64,000 nt of DNA from CAZEHO01 sp964511945 (lineage in GTDB: Bacteria > Actinomycetota > Acidimicrobiia > Spongiisociales > UBA11373). The translations under genes were made by a program, and so were the position numbers. The DNA lies in contig CAZEHO010000001.1 in the NCBI GenBank assembly GCA_964511945.1, forward strand, positions 375,076 through 439,075, in the 5' to 3' direction. Every line of letters starts with the position of its first letter. Within the stretch, counting starts at the first letter, position 1. Below the pieces are notes generated by a model. The model was given only the letters and a program-made list of their open reading frames with translations, did no database searches and was not told the origin of the DNA. This document shows, one piece after another, positions 52,281 through 59,574 of this stretch.

Positions 52281-54052
52281 GCGTCCTGCCCGTCTTCCGC
52301 GTCGTCCCCGATCTTCCGACGTTCGCCGTCGACGATGGGTTTGCGTACTCGGTTCCCGATGATCTCGAGGTGACGCTGGGGTCGATCGTCCGGGTCCCGC
52401 TGGGGGGCCGCAGAGTCCGAGGCTGGGTGGTGGGGACCGGGGAGCCGTACCGTGACGGGCTGCGCGAGGTATTGGCGCGTTCGGGGGATCTTCCGGTGTT
52501 CGGGCGGCCGCTGCTGGATGTGATGCGGTGGGCCGCGGTGCACTACGTGGCGCCGCTGGCTGCGCTGCTGGGAAAGGCGACTCCGCCGAACCTCCCCAGG
52601 GGTGGGGGCGCAGCACCCGGCAAGCTGCCCGGCGGATGGCCGGCTTCGCCGCTTCCGCAGGTCACCGCCGCTGGGATCGCCGGCCGCAAGGGAGGCGCTG
52701 TGGCCTGGATCGGCAGCGGTCCTCGTGCGGAGGTGGTTGCTGCGGTCGCAGGGCCGGTGGTGGAAGCCGGGCGCAGCGCACTGGTGGTGGCCGCCTCGAT
52801 GGCTGAGGCATCCGCCATTGCCGACGCTCTCGAGCCAATGTTCGGACGGCGAATGGTGCGGGGCGGTCCGGAACGCTCTGCAGCGCAGCTCACCACCGCG
52901 TGGGTCGCGATGCAGCGTCCGGGACGGATCCTGGTGTCGACCCGCGAAGCTGCGTTCTGGCCGGTCACCGATCTGGGTGTGGCATTCGTGGCAGATGACG
53001 GCCGCAGAGGTCTCAAGGACAAGGCAACACCGACCACTCACGCCAGAGATGTGCTGCGGCGGCGAGCCGCCGTTGAGCGCTTCCCATTAGTACTCACCGG
53101 GCCCGTCCCGACGTCGGAGGCCCTGGGGGCGGGAGCCACGGTGGATGGCTCATCCGGCAGGGCATGGGGGCTGGTGGAGGTCGTCGACCGTACCGAGGAT
53201 CCACCGGGCGGTGGTGTGATCACGGAGCGGGCCAGGGCGGCGCTGCACGCAGTCGTCGGCGGGGGTGGCCGCGCCTTCGTCTTCACCGACCGGCGAGCGC
53301 CGGCCGTGCGCTGCATCCGCTGCCGGACCCTGCGGTCCTGCCCCGAATGTGGAGCTCGTCCCGGGCGGGAGGCCGCCTGTGCCCGCTGCGGAGCCGAGCT
53401 CGGTGACTGTCGGGAGTGTGGCGGACGCCGCTTCGAGCCCTTGGGAGCACCGGTCGACCGGCTGATCGCCGAGCTTCGCCGCTTTCTTGCACCCGATCGG
53501 GTGGGCGAAGCCGGTTCGGACACCGCCGTGCAGGTGGGCACCGAGCGCGATCTCCCCACCCTGGGTCCCATCGATCTGGCGGTGGTCGTCGATGCCGACG
53601 GGTTGATTCGGGCGCCGCACTACCGGGCCGTCGAGGACGGGTTCCGCTTGATGGCGCGAGTTGTGGCTGCAGCGGGGAGTGGTCGGGGACGGCGTGCAGT
53701 TGCACAAACCGCCGATCCCGGCCACCCGGCGCTGGTGGCGCTGCGCCGGGCGGCTCCGGACCGGCTGATCCGGCACGAAATCGACACCAGGGCCGCTCTC
53801 GGGTTCCCACCACACGGCGAGTTGCTCGTCCTGGAGGTCACCGATCCTCCGGCCGACGGCGACCGGCTGCTGCGGTCGGCCGTGGGGGAGCGGGCCACCG
53901 TGCTGGGCCCGGCGGAGCGGCGGGGCCGGATGCGATGGTTGATCCAGGGGAACGACCTGCGGCCCGCCCGCCTCACGCTTCGGGGGTTGGTCCAGGATTG
54001 GCGCGACGGCGGCGCGAGGGTGCGGGTTGACGCTGATCCGATCGATCTCTAG
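52277..54052 (+). CDS. priA: PriA-like primosomal protein N' without helicase motifs
   Basis: 591 aa from CTG 52277. The N-terminal DNA-binding domain (LPVFRVVPDLPTFAVDDGFA) and four zinc CxxC pairs (CIRC, CPEC, CARC, CREC at about 345-385) are those of PriA. The Walker A position reads IGSGPR and the DEAH position ADDGRR, so it cannot be an active helicase; this is the known state of actinobacterial PriA. No ATG/GTG/TTG fits the expected N-terminus: ATG 52199 would overlap coaBC by 82 bp, whereas CTG 52277 gives the four-base CTGA overlap matching the ATGA/GTGA habit of this genome. Confidence 0.85.
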   Translation: MSVLPVFRVVPDLPTFAVDDGFAYSVPDDLEVTLGSIVRVPLGGRRVRGWVVGTGEPYRDGLREVLARSGDLPVFGRPLLDVMRWAAVHYVAPLAALLGKATPPNLPRGGGAAPGKLPGGWPASPLPQVTAAGIAGRKGGAVAWIGSGPRAEVVAAVAGPVVEAGRSALVVAASMAEASAIADALEPMFGRRMVRGGPERSAAQLTTAWVAMQRPGRILVSTREAAFWPVTDLGVAFVADDGRRGLKDKATPTTHARDVLRRRAAVERFPLVLTGPVPTSEALGAGATVDGSSGRAWGLVEVVDRTEDPPGGGVITERARAALHAVVGGGGRAFVFTDRRAPAVRCIRCRTLRSCPECGARPGREAACARCGAELGDCRECGGRRFEPLGAPVDRLIAELRRFLAPDRVGEAGSDTAVQVGTERDLPTLGPIDLAVVVDADGLIRAPHYRAVEDGFRLMARVVAAAGSGRGRRAVAQTADPGHPALVALRRAAPDRLIRHEIDTRAALGFPPHGELLVLEVTDPPADGDRLLRSAVGERATVLGPAERRGRMRWLIQGNDLRPARLTLRGLVQDWRDGGARVRVDADPIDL

Positions 54053-54083
54053 CTCCCGGACCTTTACCCGGGAGCGGATGTCG

Positions 54084-54156
54084 GAGCACAGATATCAGAG
54101 ATCAGACAGAGCCAGCCGATCGGGTCTCTGACCTTTGATCTCTGAACTCCGATCTA
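54084..54156. repeat. heptad array H6 (two arms)
   Basis: Left GAGCACA, GATATCA, GAGATCA, GACAGAG (54084-54111); right GGGTCTC, TGACCTT, TGATCTC, TGAACTC, CGATCTA (54122-54156). TCAGAGATCA (54095-54104) pairs perfectly with TGATCTCTGA (54136-54145). It ends 37 bp before the def -10 box. Confidence 0.88.
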
Positions 54157-54193
54157 TGGCGCACCAATCCGCAGCTCGGTTCCTGCTCAGAAC

Positions 54194-54199
54194 TACCAT
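54194..54199 (+). promoter_or_regulatory. -10 box of def-fmt
   Basis: TACCAT nine bases before the def ATG, no ribosome site between. Confidence 0.55.
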
Positions 54200-54208
54200 C
54201 GCGCCCCA

Positions 54209-54712
54209 ATGGCCATCTTCCCGATTCGCACCTTTCCCGATCCGGTCCTGCGGACTCCGGCAGCGGTGGTCACCGAGATCGATGACGACATCAAGCGGCT
54301 TGTCGATGACATGTTCGAGACCATGTACGACGCTCCCGGGGTCGGCCTTGCCGCTCCTCAGATCGGCGTTTCGCTGCGAGTGATCGTGTTCGACATCGGT
54401 GACGGCCCCCATCACATGGTCAATCCGGAGATGCTGGAGACCTCCGGATCGTGGACGTTCGACGAGGGCTGCCTCTCGGTTCCCGACCGCTACTTCTCGA
54501 TCAAACGGGCCGGTTTCGCCAGGGTCCGAGGCCTCGACACCGGTGGCAATGAGGTCGAGTACTCCGGTGAGGAGCTGATGGGTCGGGTACTGCAGCACGA
54601 GATCGATCACGTCGAAGGCACGCTGCTGCTGCATCATCTCCCGCGCCGGGTCCGCAAGCAGACTCTGAAGGAGCTTCGGGAGGAGGCTCTCGGCCTCGAG
54701 GACGGGCGCTGA
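54209..54712 (+). CDS. def: peptide deformylase
   Basis: 167 aa. All three motifs are intact: GVGLAAPQIG (44-53), EGCLSVP with metal ligand Cys88, and HEIDH with His130 and His134. It removes the formyl group from new proteins and pairs with fmt, whose ATG overlaps its stop. Confidence 0.97.
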   Translation: MAIFPIRTFPDPVLRTPAAVVTEIDDDIKRLVDDMFETMYDAPGVGLAAPQIGVSLRVIVFDIGDGPHHMVNPEMLETSGSWTFDEGCLSVPDRYFSIKRAGFARVRGLDTGGNEVEYSGEELMGRVLQHEIDHVEGTLLLHHLPRRVRKQTLKELREEALGLEDGR

Positions 54713-55653
54713 TGCCCACCGTCTTCTTCGGGACGCCGCCACACGCCGTCCCGGTCCTGGCGGCCCTGTGCGGTGTCGCCGATGTGGGCCTCGTGGTGAC
54801 CCAGCCGGACCGGCCCAAGGGCAGGAGCAAACATCCGATCGCTCCACCGGTCAAGGAGGCGGCGCTGGCCTGGGGGATCCCGGTGGTGCAGCCCGAACGG
54901 GCCCGGGAGGTGGCCGGGCAACTCGAGCATCTGCGCCCCGACGTTGCCGTGGTCGCCGCGTTCGGCCAGTTGATCCCGAAGGCAATGCTGGAGATTCCGG
55001 CCGCCGGATTCGTCAACGTGCACTTCTCCCTGCTGCCCCGCTGGCGGGGTGCGAGCCCTGTGGTGCGGGCCATCCTTGCCGGCGACGACACCACCGGTGT
55101 CACCCTCATGCAGATGGACGAGCACCTCGACACCGGGCCGGTCCTCGCCTCGCTGGCGACGGCCATCGGCCCGGAAGAGACCACCGGGACGCTGACCGCA
55201 CGGCTGGCAGCGATGGGAGCCCGTTTGCTGGCGGATGAGCTGGATGCCGTAGTCGTCGGAGACACGCCGCAGCGGCCGCAGGACGACGCGGCTGCAACGG
55301 CGGCAGCCATGGTGCGGGTCGAGGAGGCCTTTGTCGATCCGGTGCATCACTCGGCGACGTCGATCGAGCGGGCAGTGCGGGCATTCGACCCCTGGCCCGG
55401 AGCCTGGGTGAGCCTCGAAGGTAACCGGATGAAGCTGTGGACCGCGCGTGTTGTCGAGGGGATGGCGAACTCCGGAGAGGCGGTTGTGGACGGGGGCCGG
55501 GTGCTGCTCGGAACTCGCAGTGGCGTGATCGAATTGCTCGAGGTGCAGCCGGCCGGCAAGGCGCGCATGGCCGCCGCGGACTGGATGCGAGGCCGCCGCA
55601 ACGAAGCGGCCCGGTTCGATCCGGCCGGAGCTACTCCACCACCACGCCGGTGA
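54712..55653 (+). CDS. fmt: methionyl-tRNA formyltransferase
   Basis: 313 aa. FGTPPHAVPVLAAL start, the catalytic Asn/His/Asp arrangement around FVNVHFSLLPRWRGASPV and a C-terminal OB domain (AFDPWPGAWVSLEGN). The 3' end overlaps the convergent ppk2 gene by 23 bp. The rsmB (fmu) gene that often follows is absent. Confidence 0.96.
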   Translation: MPTVFFGTPPHAVPVLAALCGVADVGLVVTQPDRPKGRSKHPIAPPVKEAALAWGIPVVQPERAREVAGQLEHLRPDVAVVAAFGQLIPKAMLEIPAAGFVNVHFSLLPRWRGASPVVRAILAGDDTTGVTLMQMDEHLDTGPVLASLATAIGPEETTGTLTARLAAMGARLLADELDAVVVGDTPQRPQDDAAATAAAMVRVEEAFVDPVHHSATSIERAVRAFDPWPGAWVSLEGNRMKLWTARVVEGMANSGEAVVDGGRVLLGTRSGVIELLEVQPAGKARMAAADWMRGRRNEAARFDPAGATPPPRR

Positions 55654-56440
55654 GGTCGTCCTCCGGAGGCGGGAACTCCATTTCGAGGCCTTCCAGCGTG
55701 TCCACGAGCACCCGGGCGATCACCAGGTTGCGGTACCACTTGCGATCGGCCGGCACCACATACCACGGCGCCCACGGCGTGCTGGTCTCGGAGAGCACCG
55801 CCTCGAATGCACTCTGATAGTCGTCCCAGCGCTCCCGCTCGGCGAGGTCCCCGAGGCTGAACTTCCAGTGCTTCGCCGGGTTGTCGAGGCGGGACTGGAG
55901 CCGCTCTCGCTGCTCCTCCTTGGAGATGTGGAGAAAGAACTTGAGGATCGTGGTGCCCTCATCGGCAAGCGTCCGCTCGAAGTCGTTGATGTGCTGATAG
56001 CGGCGTGACCAGACGTCCTCGGGAACGAGGTTGTGCACCCGGACCACAAGCACGTCCTCGTAGTGGCTGCGATTGAAGATTGTGATCTCGCCGCTTCCGG
56101 GGGTGTGGCGGTGCACCCGCCACAGGTAGTCGTGGGCGAGCTCCACCGAGGTCGGCTTCTTGAACGAGGCGACCTTCACCCCCTGGGGGTTGACGCCGTC
56201 GAACACGTGACGGATGACGCCGTCCTTGCCGCCGGTATCGGTTGCCTGAAGCACGACGAGCACTTTGTGGCGGCCTTCGGCGTACAGCAGCTCCTGAAGC
56301 TCCTCGAGGCGGTCGTTGACGTCCTTGAGTTCGTCCTTGCCGTCATCCTTCGAGCTGTCGAACAGTCGCTGGTCGCGCGGGTCATACTCATTGAGCCGAA
56401 CCTGCGTCTCTGGTGCGATGCGGTAGATGGAGGGGTCCAT
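55631..56440 (-). CDS. ppk2: polyphosphate kinase 2 family protein
   Basis: 269 aa. Walker A QATDTGGKDG (65-74), the FNRSHYEDVLVVRVH Walker B-like segment (122-136), and a lid region near 197-205 identify PPK2, which transfers phosphate between polyphosphate and nucleotides (AMP, ADP or GDP; class not resolved). ATG 56440 is chosen because a TACCCT box lies 6 nt before it; the frame extends upstream to 56527 through heptad array H7, which is unlikely to be coding. The only minus-strand gene in this region. Confidence 0.92.
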   Translation of the reverse strand: MDPSIYRIAPETQVRLNEYDPRDQRLFDSSKDDGKDELKDVNDRLEELQELLYAEGRHKVLVVLQATDTGGKDGVIRHVFDGVNPQGVKVASFKKPTSVELAHDYLWRVHRHTPGSGEITIFNRSHYEDVLVVRVHNLVPEDVWSRRYQHINDFERTLADEGTTILKFFLHISKEEQRERLQSRLDNPAKHWKFSLGDLAERERWDDYQSAFEAVLSETSTPWAPWYVVPADRKWYRNLVIARVLVDTLEGLEMEFPPPEDDLTGVVVE

Positions 56441-56446
56441 GAACGG

Positions 56447-56452
56447 AGGGTA
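56447..56452 (-). promoter_or_regulatory. -10 box of ppk2
   Basis: TACCCT on the minus strand, 6 nt before the ATG; leaderless. It faces away from the rpe promoter, with heptad array H7 in between. Confidence 0.55.
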
Positions 56453-56482
56453 GGGGACGGGTTCGATTGATGCGTATGTCCT

Positions 56483-56544
56483 GCGATGAGCTCTGAGCCG
56501 TGAGCCTTGCGGGGTAGGTCTGCTCATCGCTCATCGCTCATCGC
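56483..56544. repeat. heptad array H7 (two arms)
   Basis: Left GCGATGA, GCTCTGA, GCCGTGA (56483-56503); right GCTCATC three times (56522-56542). GCGATGAGC pairs perfectly with GCTCATCGC. It lies between divergent ppk2 and rpe and ends 32 bp before the rpe -10 box. Confidence 0.88.
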
Positions 56545-56576
56545 CTCGAAAGCGCGACCCGAGTTGGTCCCTCCCG

Positions 56577-56582
56577 TACACT
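56577..56582 (+). promoter_or_regulatory. -10 box of rpe
   Basis: TACACT eight bases before ATG 56591, the first of two duplicated start regions. Confidence 0.55.
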
Positions 56583-56590
56583 CCTCTCCC

Positions 56591-56611
56591 ATGAAGCCCC
56601 CGCTCCCATGA
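56591..56611 (+). CDS. 6-codon upstream ORF (possible)
   Basis: ATG AAG CCC CCG CTC CCA TGA encodes MKPPLP and its TGA overlaps the rpe ATG. The 17 bases ATGAAGCCCCCGCTCCC are a tandem duplicate of the rpe start region. On a leaderless mRNA the ribosome would meet this ATG first and could re-initiate at rpe. Translation is unproven. Confidence 0.45.
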   Translation: MKPPLP

Positions 56612-57270
56612 AGCCCCCGCGTATTGCTCCGTCGCTGCTGGCCGCCGACTTCGCTCATCTCGCCGACGATGTCGCTCGAGTTGAGTCCGCCGTCGACCTG
56701 CTCCACGTCGATGTGATGGATGGCCACTTCGTTCCCAATCTCACCTTTGGGATGCCGGTGATCGAGTCGCTGCGGGCCACCACCGGGCTGTACTTCGATT
56801 GCCACCTGATGGTGACTAATCCGATCTCGCTGTTCGAACCGCTGGCCGCCGCCGGCGGCAGCCTGGTCACCGTGCACATCGAAGTGCACCCGGATCCCAC
56901 GGAGGCGGCACGGGCCGCCCGCAAAGCCGGCCTCAACTTCGGTCTGGTGATCAGCCCGCCGACACCCTTTGCGGCGGTTGAACCCTTCGTCGAGTTGTGC
57001 GACCTGTTGCTGGTGATGTCCGTTCACCCGGGATTCGGCGGCCAGGCATTCATCCCCGAGGTGCTGCCAAAGATCGAAGCGGCCAGAAAGTTCATTGATT
57101 CCCAGGGCTTTGTGACCGATATCGAAATCGACGGCGGAATCACCGTGGAGACGGCCCCGGCCGCCCGCAGGGCGGGTGCGGACGTCTTCGTGGCCGGCAC
57201 CGCGATCTTCCGGGCTCCGGACCCGGTCGCCGCGGCGCAGGAACTCCGAAGAGCCGTCGAGGAGGCATGA
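56608..57270 (+). CDS. rpe: ribulose-phosphate 3-epimerase
   Basis: 220-aa TIM-barrel of the pentose phosphate pathway. IAPSLLAADFAHL, the metal His/Asp in LHVDVMDGHFVPN, HLMV, and the C-terminal EIDGGI and GTAIFRAPDP loops are all present. ATG 56608 matches the family start; the duplicated ATG 17 bp upstream is in another frame. Confidence 0.96.
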   Translation: MKPPRIAPSLLAADFAHLADDVARVESAVDLLHVDVMDGHFVPNLTFGMPVIESLRATTGLYFDCHLMVTNPISLFEPLAAAGGSLVTVHIEVHPDPTEAARAARKAGLNFGLVISPPTPFAAVEPFVELCDLLLVMSVHPGFGGQAFIPEVLPKIEAARKFIDSQGFVTDIEIDGGITVETAPAARRAGADVFVAGTAIFRAPDPVAAAQELRRAVEEA

Positions 57271-58196
57271 GCGAGCGAATCCTGGTCATCGATGACGATC
57301 CGGACATCCTCCAGTTCGTTCGAATGAACCTGGAGATGGAGGGATACGACGTCGCCACGTCCCAGCGGGGAACCGAAGGGGTCGAAGCGGCCTTTACTAC
57401 CGCGCCCGACCTGGTGCTGCTGGACATCATGTTGCCGGACGTGGATGGGCTCGAGGTGTTGCACCGGCTGCAGGTGAGCCCGGCCACATCTCATGTCGGC
57501 GTGATCATGATGACCGCCAGGACCCAGTCCCAGGACCGGATCAAGGGCCTCGAGCTGGGGGCCGACGACTACGTCACCAAACCCTTCGATATCGAGGAGT
57601 TGGTGGCGCGGGTCAAGGCGGTGCTGCGGCGGTCGAAGGCCATGCGGGACCTGTCCCCGCTCACCGGCCTTCCCGGCAACTTCCGAATCGCCGAGGAGTT
57701 GCAGCGCCGGATCCAAGCGGGCAGGCCGATCGCCGTGATCCATGCCGACCTCGACAACTTCAAGGCTTTCAACGATCACTACGGCTTCATGCGCGGCGAC
57801 AACGTGATCAAGTTCACCGCCACCACCATGGTCGAGGCCGCGGTCGAGAGCGGTGATCCCACCTGCTTCATCGGGCACATCGGCGGTGACGACTTCATCG
57901 CCGTCACTTCGCCGGATGTGGCCGAGCAGTTCTGCAAGACCGTCATCGACCGTTTCGACGACGGCATCCTGGACTTCTACGACCCGCACGATGCGCTGCG
58001 GGGTTACGTCGAAGTCATCGACCGCCGCGGCGAACGGCATGCGTTCCCGATCGTGTCCATCTCGCTCGGCGTTGCCACCAACCAGCACCGCACCTTCTCG
58101 TCGGAATGGGAGGCCTCGGCGGTGGCATCCGAGGTGAAGGAACACGCCAAGACCCAACCCGGCTCGGCGTACCGACTTGATCGCAGGACGAACTAG
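57267..58196 (+). CDS. response regulator with GGDEF-like domain
   Basis: 309 aa. Receiver domain 1-120 with acidic pocket Asp10/Asp11, phospho-acceptor Asp53 and Lys105; then a GGDEF-fold domain starting at SPLTGLPGNFRI with HADLDNFKAFNDHYGF and the signature GGDDF (206-210) in place of GGDEF/GGEEF. Both Gly and the acidic pair are kept, so diguanylate cyclase activity is possible but not certain; no RxxD inhibitory site is obvious. No histidine kinase is adjacent. ATG overlaps the rpe stop. It may supply cyclic-di-GMP to the MshEN-type domains of PilB/PilT. Confidence 0.85.
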   Translation: MSERILVIDDDPDILQFVRMNLEMEGYDVATSQRGTEGVEAAFTTAPDLVLLDIMLPDVDGLEVLHRLQVSPATSHVGVIMMTARTQSQDRIKGLELGADDYVTKPFDIEELVARVKAVLRRSKAMRDLSPLTGLPGNFRIAEELQRRIQAGRPIAVIHADLDNFKAFNDHYGFMRGDNVIKFTATTMVEAAVESGDPTCFIGHIGGDDFIAVTSPDVAEQFCKTVIDRFDDGILDFYDPHDALRGYVEVIDRRGERHAFPIVSISLGVATNQHRTFSSEWEASAVASEVKEHAKTQPGSAYRLDRRTN

Positions 58197-58231
58197 CGCC
58201 CGAGGCGAGTTCGGGCCGGAATCAGGAACCA

Positions 58232-58298
58232 GAGATCAGAGATCAGACTGAACCGGCCGATCTCTTCATCTGACCTCTGACCTCCGACCTCTGATCTC
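58232..58298. repeat. heptad array H8 (two arms)
   Basis: Left GAGATCA twice, GACTGAA (58232-58252); right TGACCTC, TGACCTC, CGACCTC, TGATCTC (58271-58298). GAGATCAGAG pairs with CTCTGATCTC. Related in word to H6. Ends 31 bp before the -10 box of the rib operon. Confidence 0.88.
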
Positions 58299-58329
58299 CC
58301 GCACCGGCAGGCTGCCCTTTGCGCCCCGG

Positions 58330-58335
58330 TAGACT
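58330..58335 (+). promoter_or_regulatory. -10 box of the rib operon
   Basis: TAGACT 14 bp before the first paired base of the FMN riboswitch, the right distance for a transcript that begins just ahead of the aptamer. Confidence 0.6.
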
Positions 58336-58348
58336 TCTTCTCACATAC

Positions 58349-58484
58349 CCCCTCTTCGGGGCAGGGTGCAATTCCCGACCGGCGGTGAGCGCTTTTTCGG
58401 AGCCGAGCCCGCGAACTCCCCACGGGGAGCCGATCCGGTGTAAGACCGGAGCCGACGGTGACAGTCCGGATGGAAGAAGAGGGG
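58349..58484 (+). promoter_or_regulatory. FMN riboswitch (RFN element)
   Basis: Closing stem P1 is CCCCTCTTC/GAAGAGGGG. Inside are the conserved blocks GGGGCAGGGTGCAATTCCC, GACCGGCGGTGAG, GAGCCCGCGAA, CCGGTGTAAGACCGGAGCC, GACGGTGACAGTCCGGATGG and the final AGAAGA. It senses FMN and represses the riboflavin genes downstream. The P1 3' strand AGGGGC can also pair with GCCCCT at 58510-58515, right before the GAGGAGA ribosome site of ribD, which suggests control of translation. Confidence 0.96.
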
Positions 58485-58530
58485 CCGCTGCTGCATGGCT
58501 GTGGCGCGCGCCCCTGAGGAGACGTTGGCC

Positions 58531-59574
58531 ATGGACGAGCGGCAGGCGATGCAGCAGGCGATGATGATCGCCGGTGCTGCCCATCCCCACCCCAACCCCC
58601 GGGTGGGCGCCGTCGTGCTGGGTCATGGCGAGTATGCGGGATCCGGGTTCCACGCTGGGCCGGGCGCCGATCACGCCGAGGTCGTTGCGCTGAATGCCGC
58701 CGGCAGTGCTGCGGCCGGAGCAACTCTGACGGTCACCCTCGAGCCATGTGTCCATACAGGTCTCACGCCACCCTGCACGAAGGCGATCATCGATGCCGGG
58801 ATCGGCCGGGTCGTCGTCGGCGCTCTGGACCCCGATCCGAGAGTCTCCGGACGCGGTGTCGCCCGCCTCGAGGAAGCCGGGATCGACGTGGTGGTGCACG
58901 ATGACGGCGCCGCCGAGTCGGTCGATCCGGGTTACTTCCACCAGCGCCGGACCGGCCGCCCCCGGGTCACACTGAAGAGCGCTTTGACGCTGGACGGCCA
59001 GACTGCCGCCGCCGACGGGACGGCTCGCTGGATTACGTCACAGGAGGCTCGCAACGATGGCCACCGGTTGCGGGCCGAGGCCGATGCGATCCTGGTGGGT
59101 GCCGGCACCGTTAGGGCCGACGACCCGGCGCTGACGGTGCGGCTCGACGGATACACCGGGCACCAACCCCGCCCGGTAATCGTCGCCGGGTCACAACCGC
59201 TTCCCGAGGACGCGGCGCTGTGGGCATCGGATCCGATCGTGCTTGCTCCCGAAGACATGACCGTTGCGGGCGACGTGATCGTGGCCGGGGACGAGGGCCG
59301 GATCGACTTCGCCGCCGCACTGGACGCACTAGGGGAGCGCGGCATCGTCGACCTGCTCATCGAGGGCGGCGCCACGGTGGCGGCGGCCCTGCTGCGTGAG
59401 GGTCTGGTGGATCGTGCGGTCTTCTATCTGGCCGCCGCACTGGCCGGTGGGCAGGGGAGAGGGGTCTTCGAGGACGGCTTCGCCACCATCGGAGATTTGC
59501 GTCCGATCACCATCGCCGGGGTCACCCGGGTGGGACCGGATCTGCGTATCGACATCGAGTTCAAGGAGCACTGA
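58531..59574 (+). CDS. ribD: bifunctional riboflavin deaminase/reductase
   Basis: 347 aa. Deaminase half: zinc ligands HAE (48-50) and EPCVHTGLTPPC (Cys73, Cys82). Reductase half from about 130: RPRVTLKSALTLDGQTA, ARWITS, LVGAGTVRADDP. It performs steps 2 and 3 of riboflavin synthesis. ATG 58531 is chosen: GAGGAGA lies 8 nt upstream and MDERQAM matches the family; ATG 58495 would start inside the riboswitch expression platform. Confidence 0.95.
   Translation: MDERQAMQQAMMIAGAAHPHPNPRVGAVVLGHGEYAGSGFHAGPGADHAEVVALNAAGSAAAGATLTVTLEPCVHTGLTPPCTKAIIDAGIGRVVVGALDPDPRVSGRGVARLEEAGIDVVVHDDGAAESVDPGYFHQRRTGRPRVTLKSALTLDGQTAAADGTARWITSQEARNDGHRLRAEADAILVGAGTVRADDPALTVRLDGYTGHQPRPVIVAGSQPLPEDAALWASDPIVLAPEDMTVAGDVIVAGDEGRIDFAAALDALGERGIVDLLIEGGATVAAALLREGLVDRAVFYLAAALAGGQGRGVFEDGFATIGDLRPITIAGVTRVGPDLRIDIEFKEH

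Noticed and set aside
52700..53000. Missing Walker A/B in PriA as a sign of a pseudogene
   Set aside because: Actinobacterial PriA proteins are known to lack helicase motifs; the frame is intact and the zinc cysteines are kept.
12919..58298. Heptad arrays as CRISPR arrays
   Set aside because: Units are 7 bp with no spacers, and no cas genes are present.
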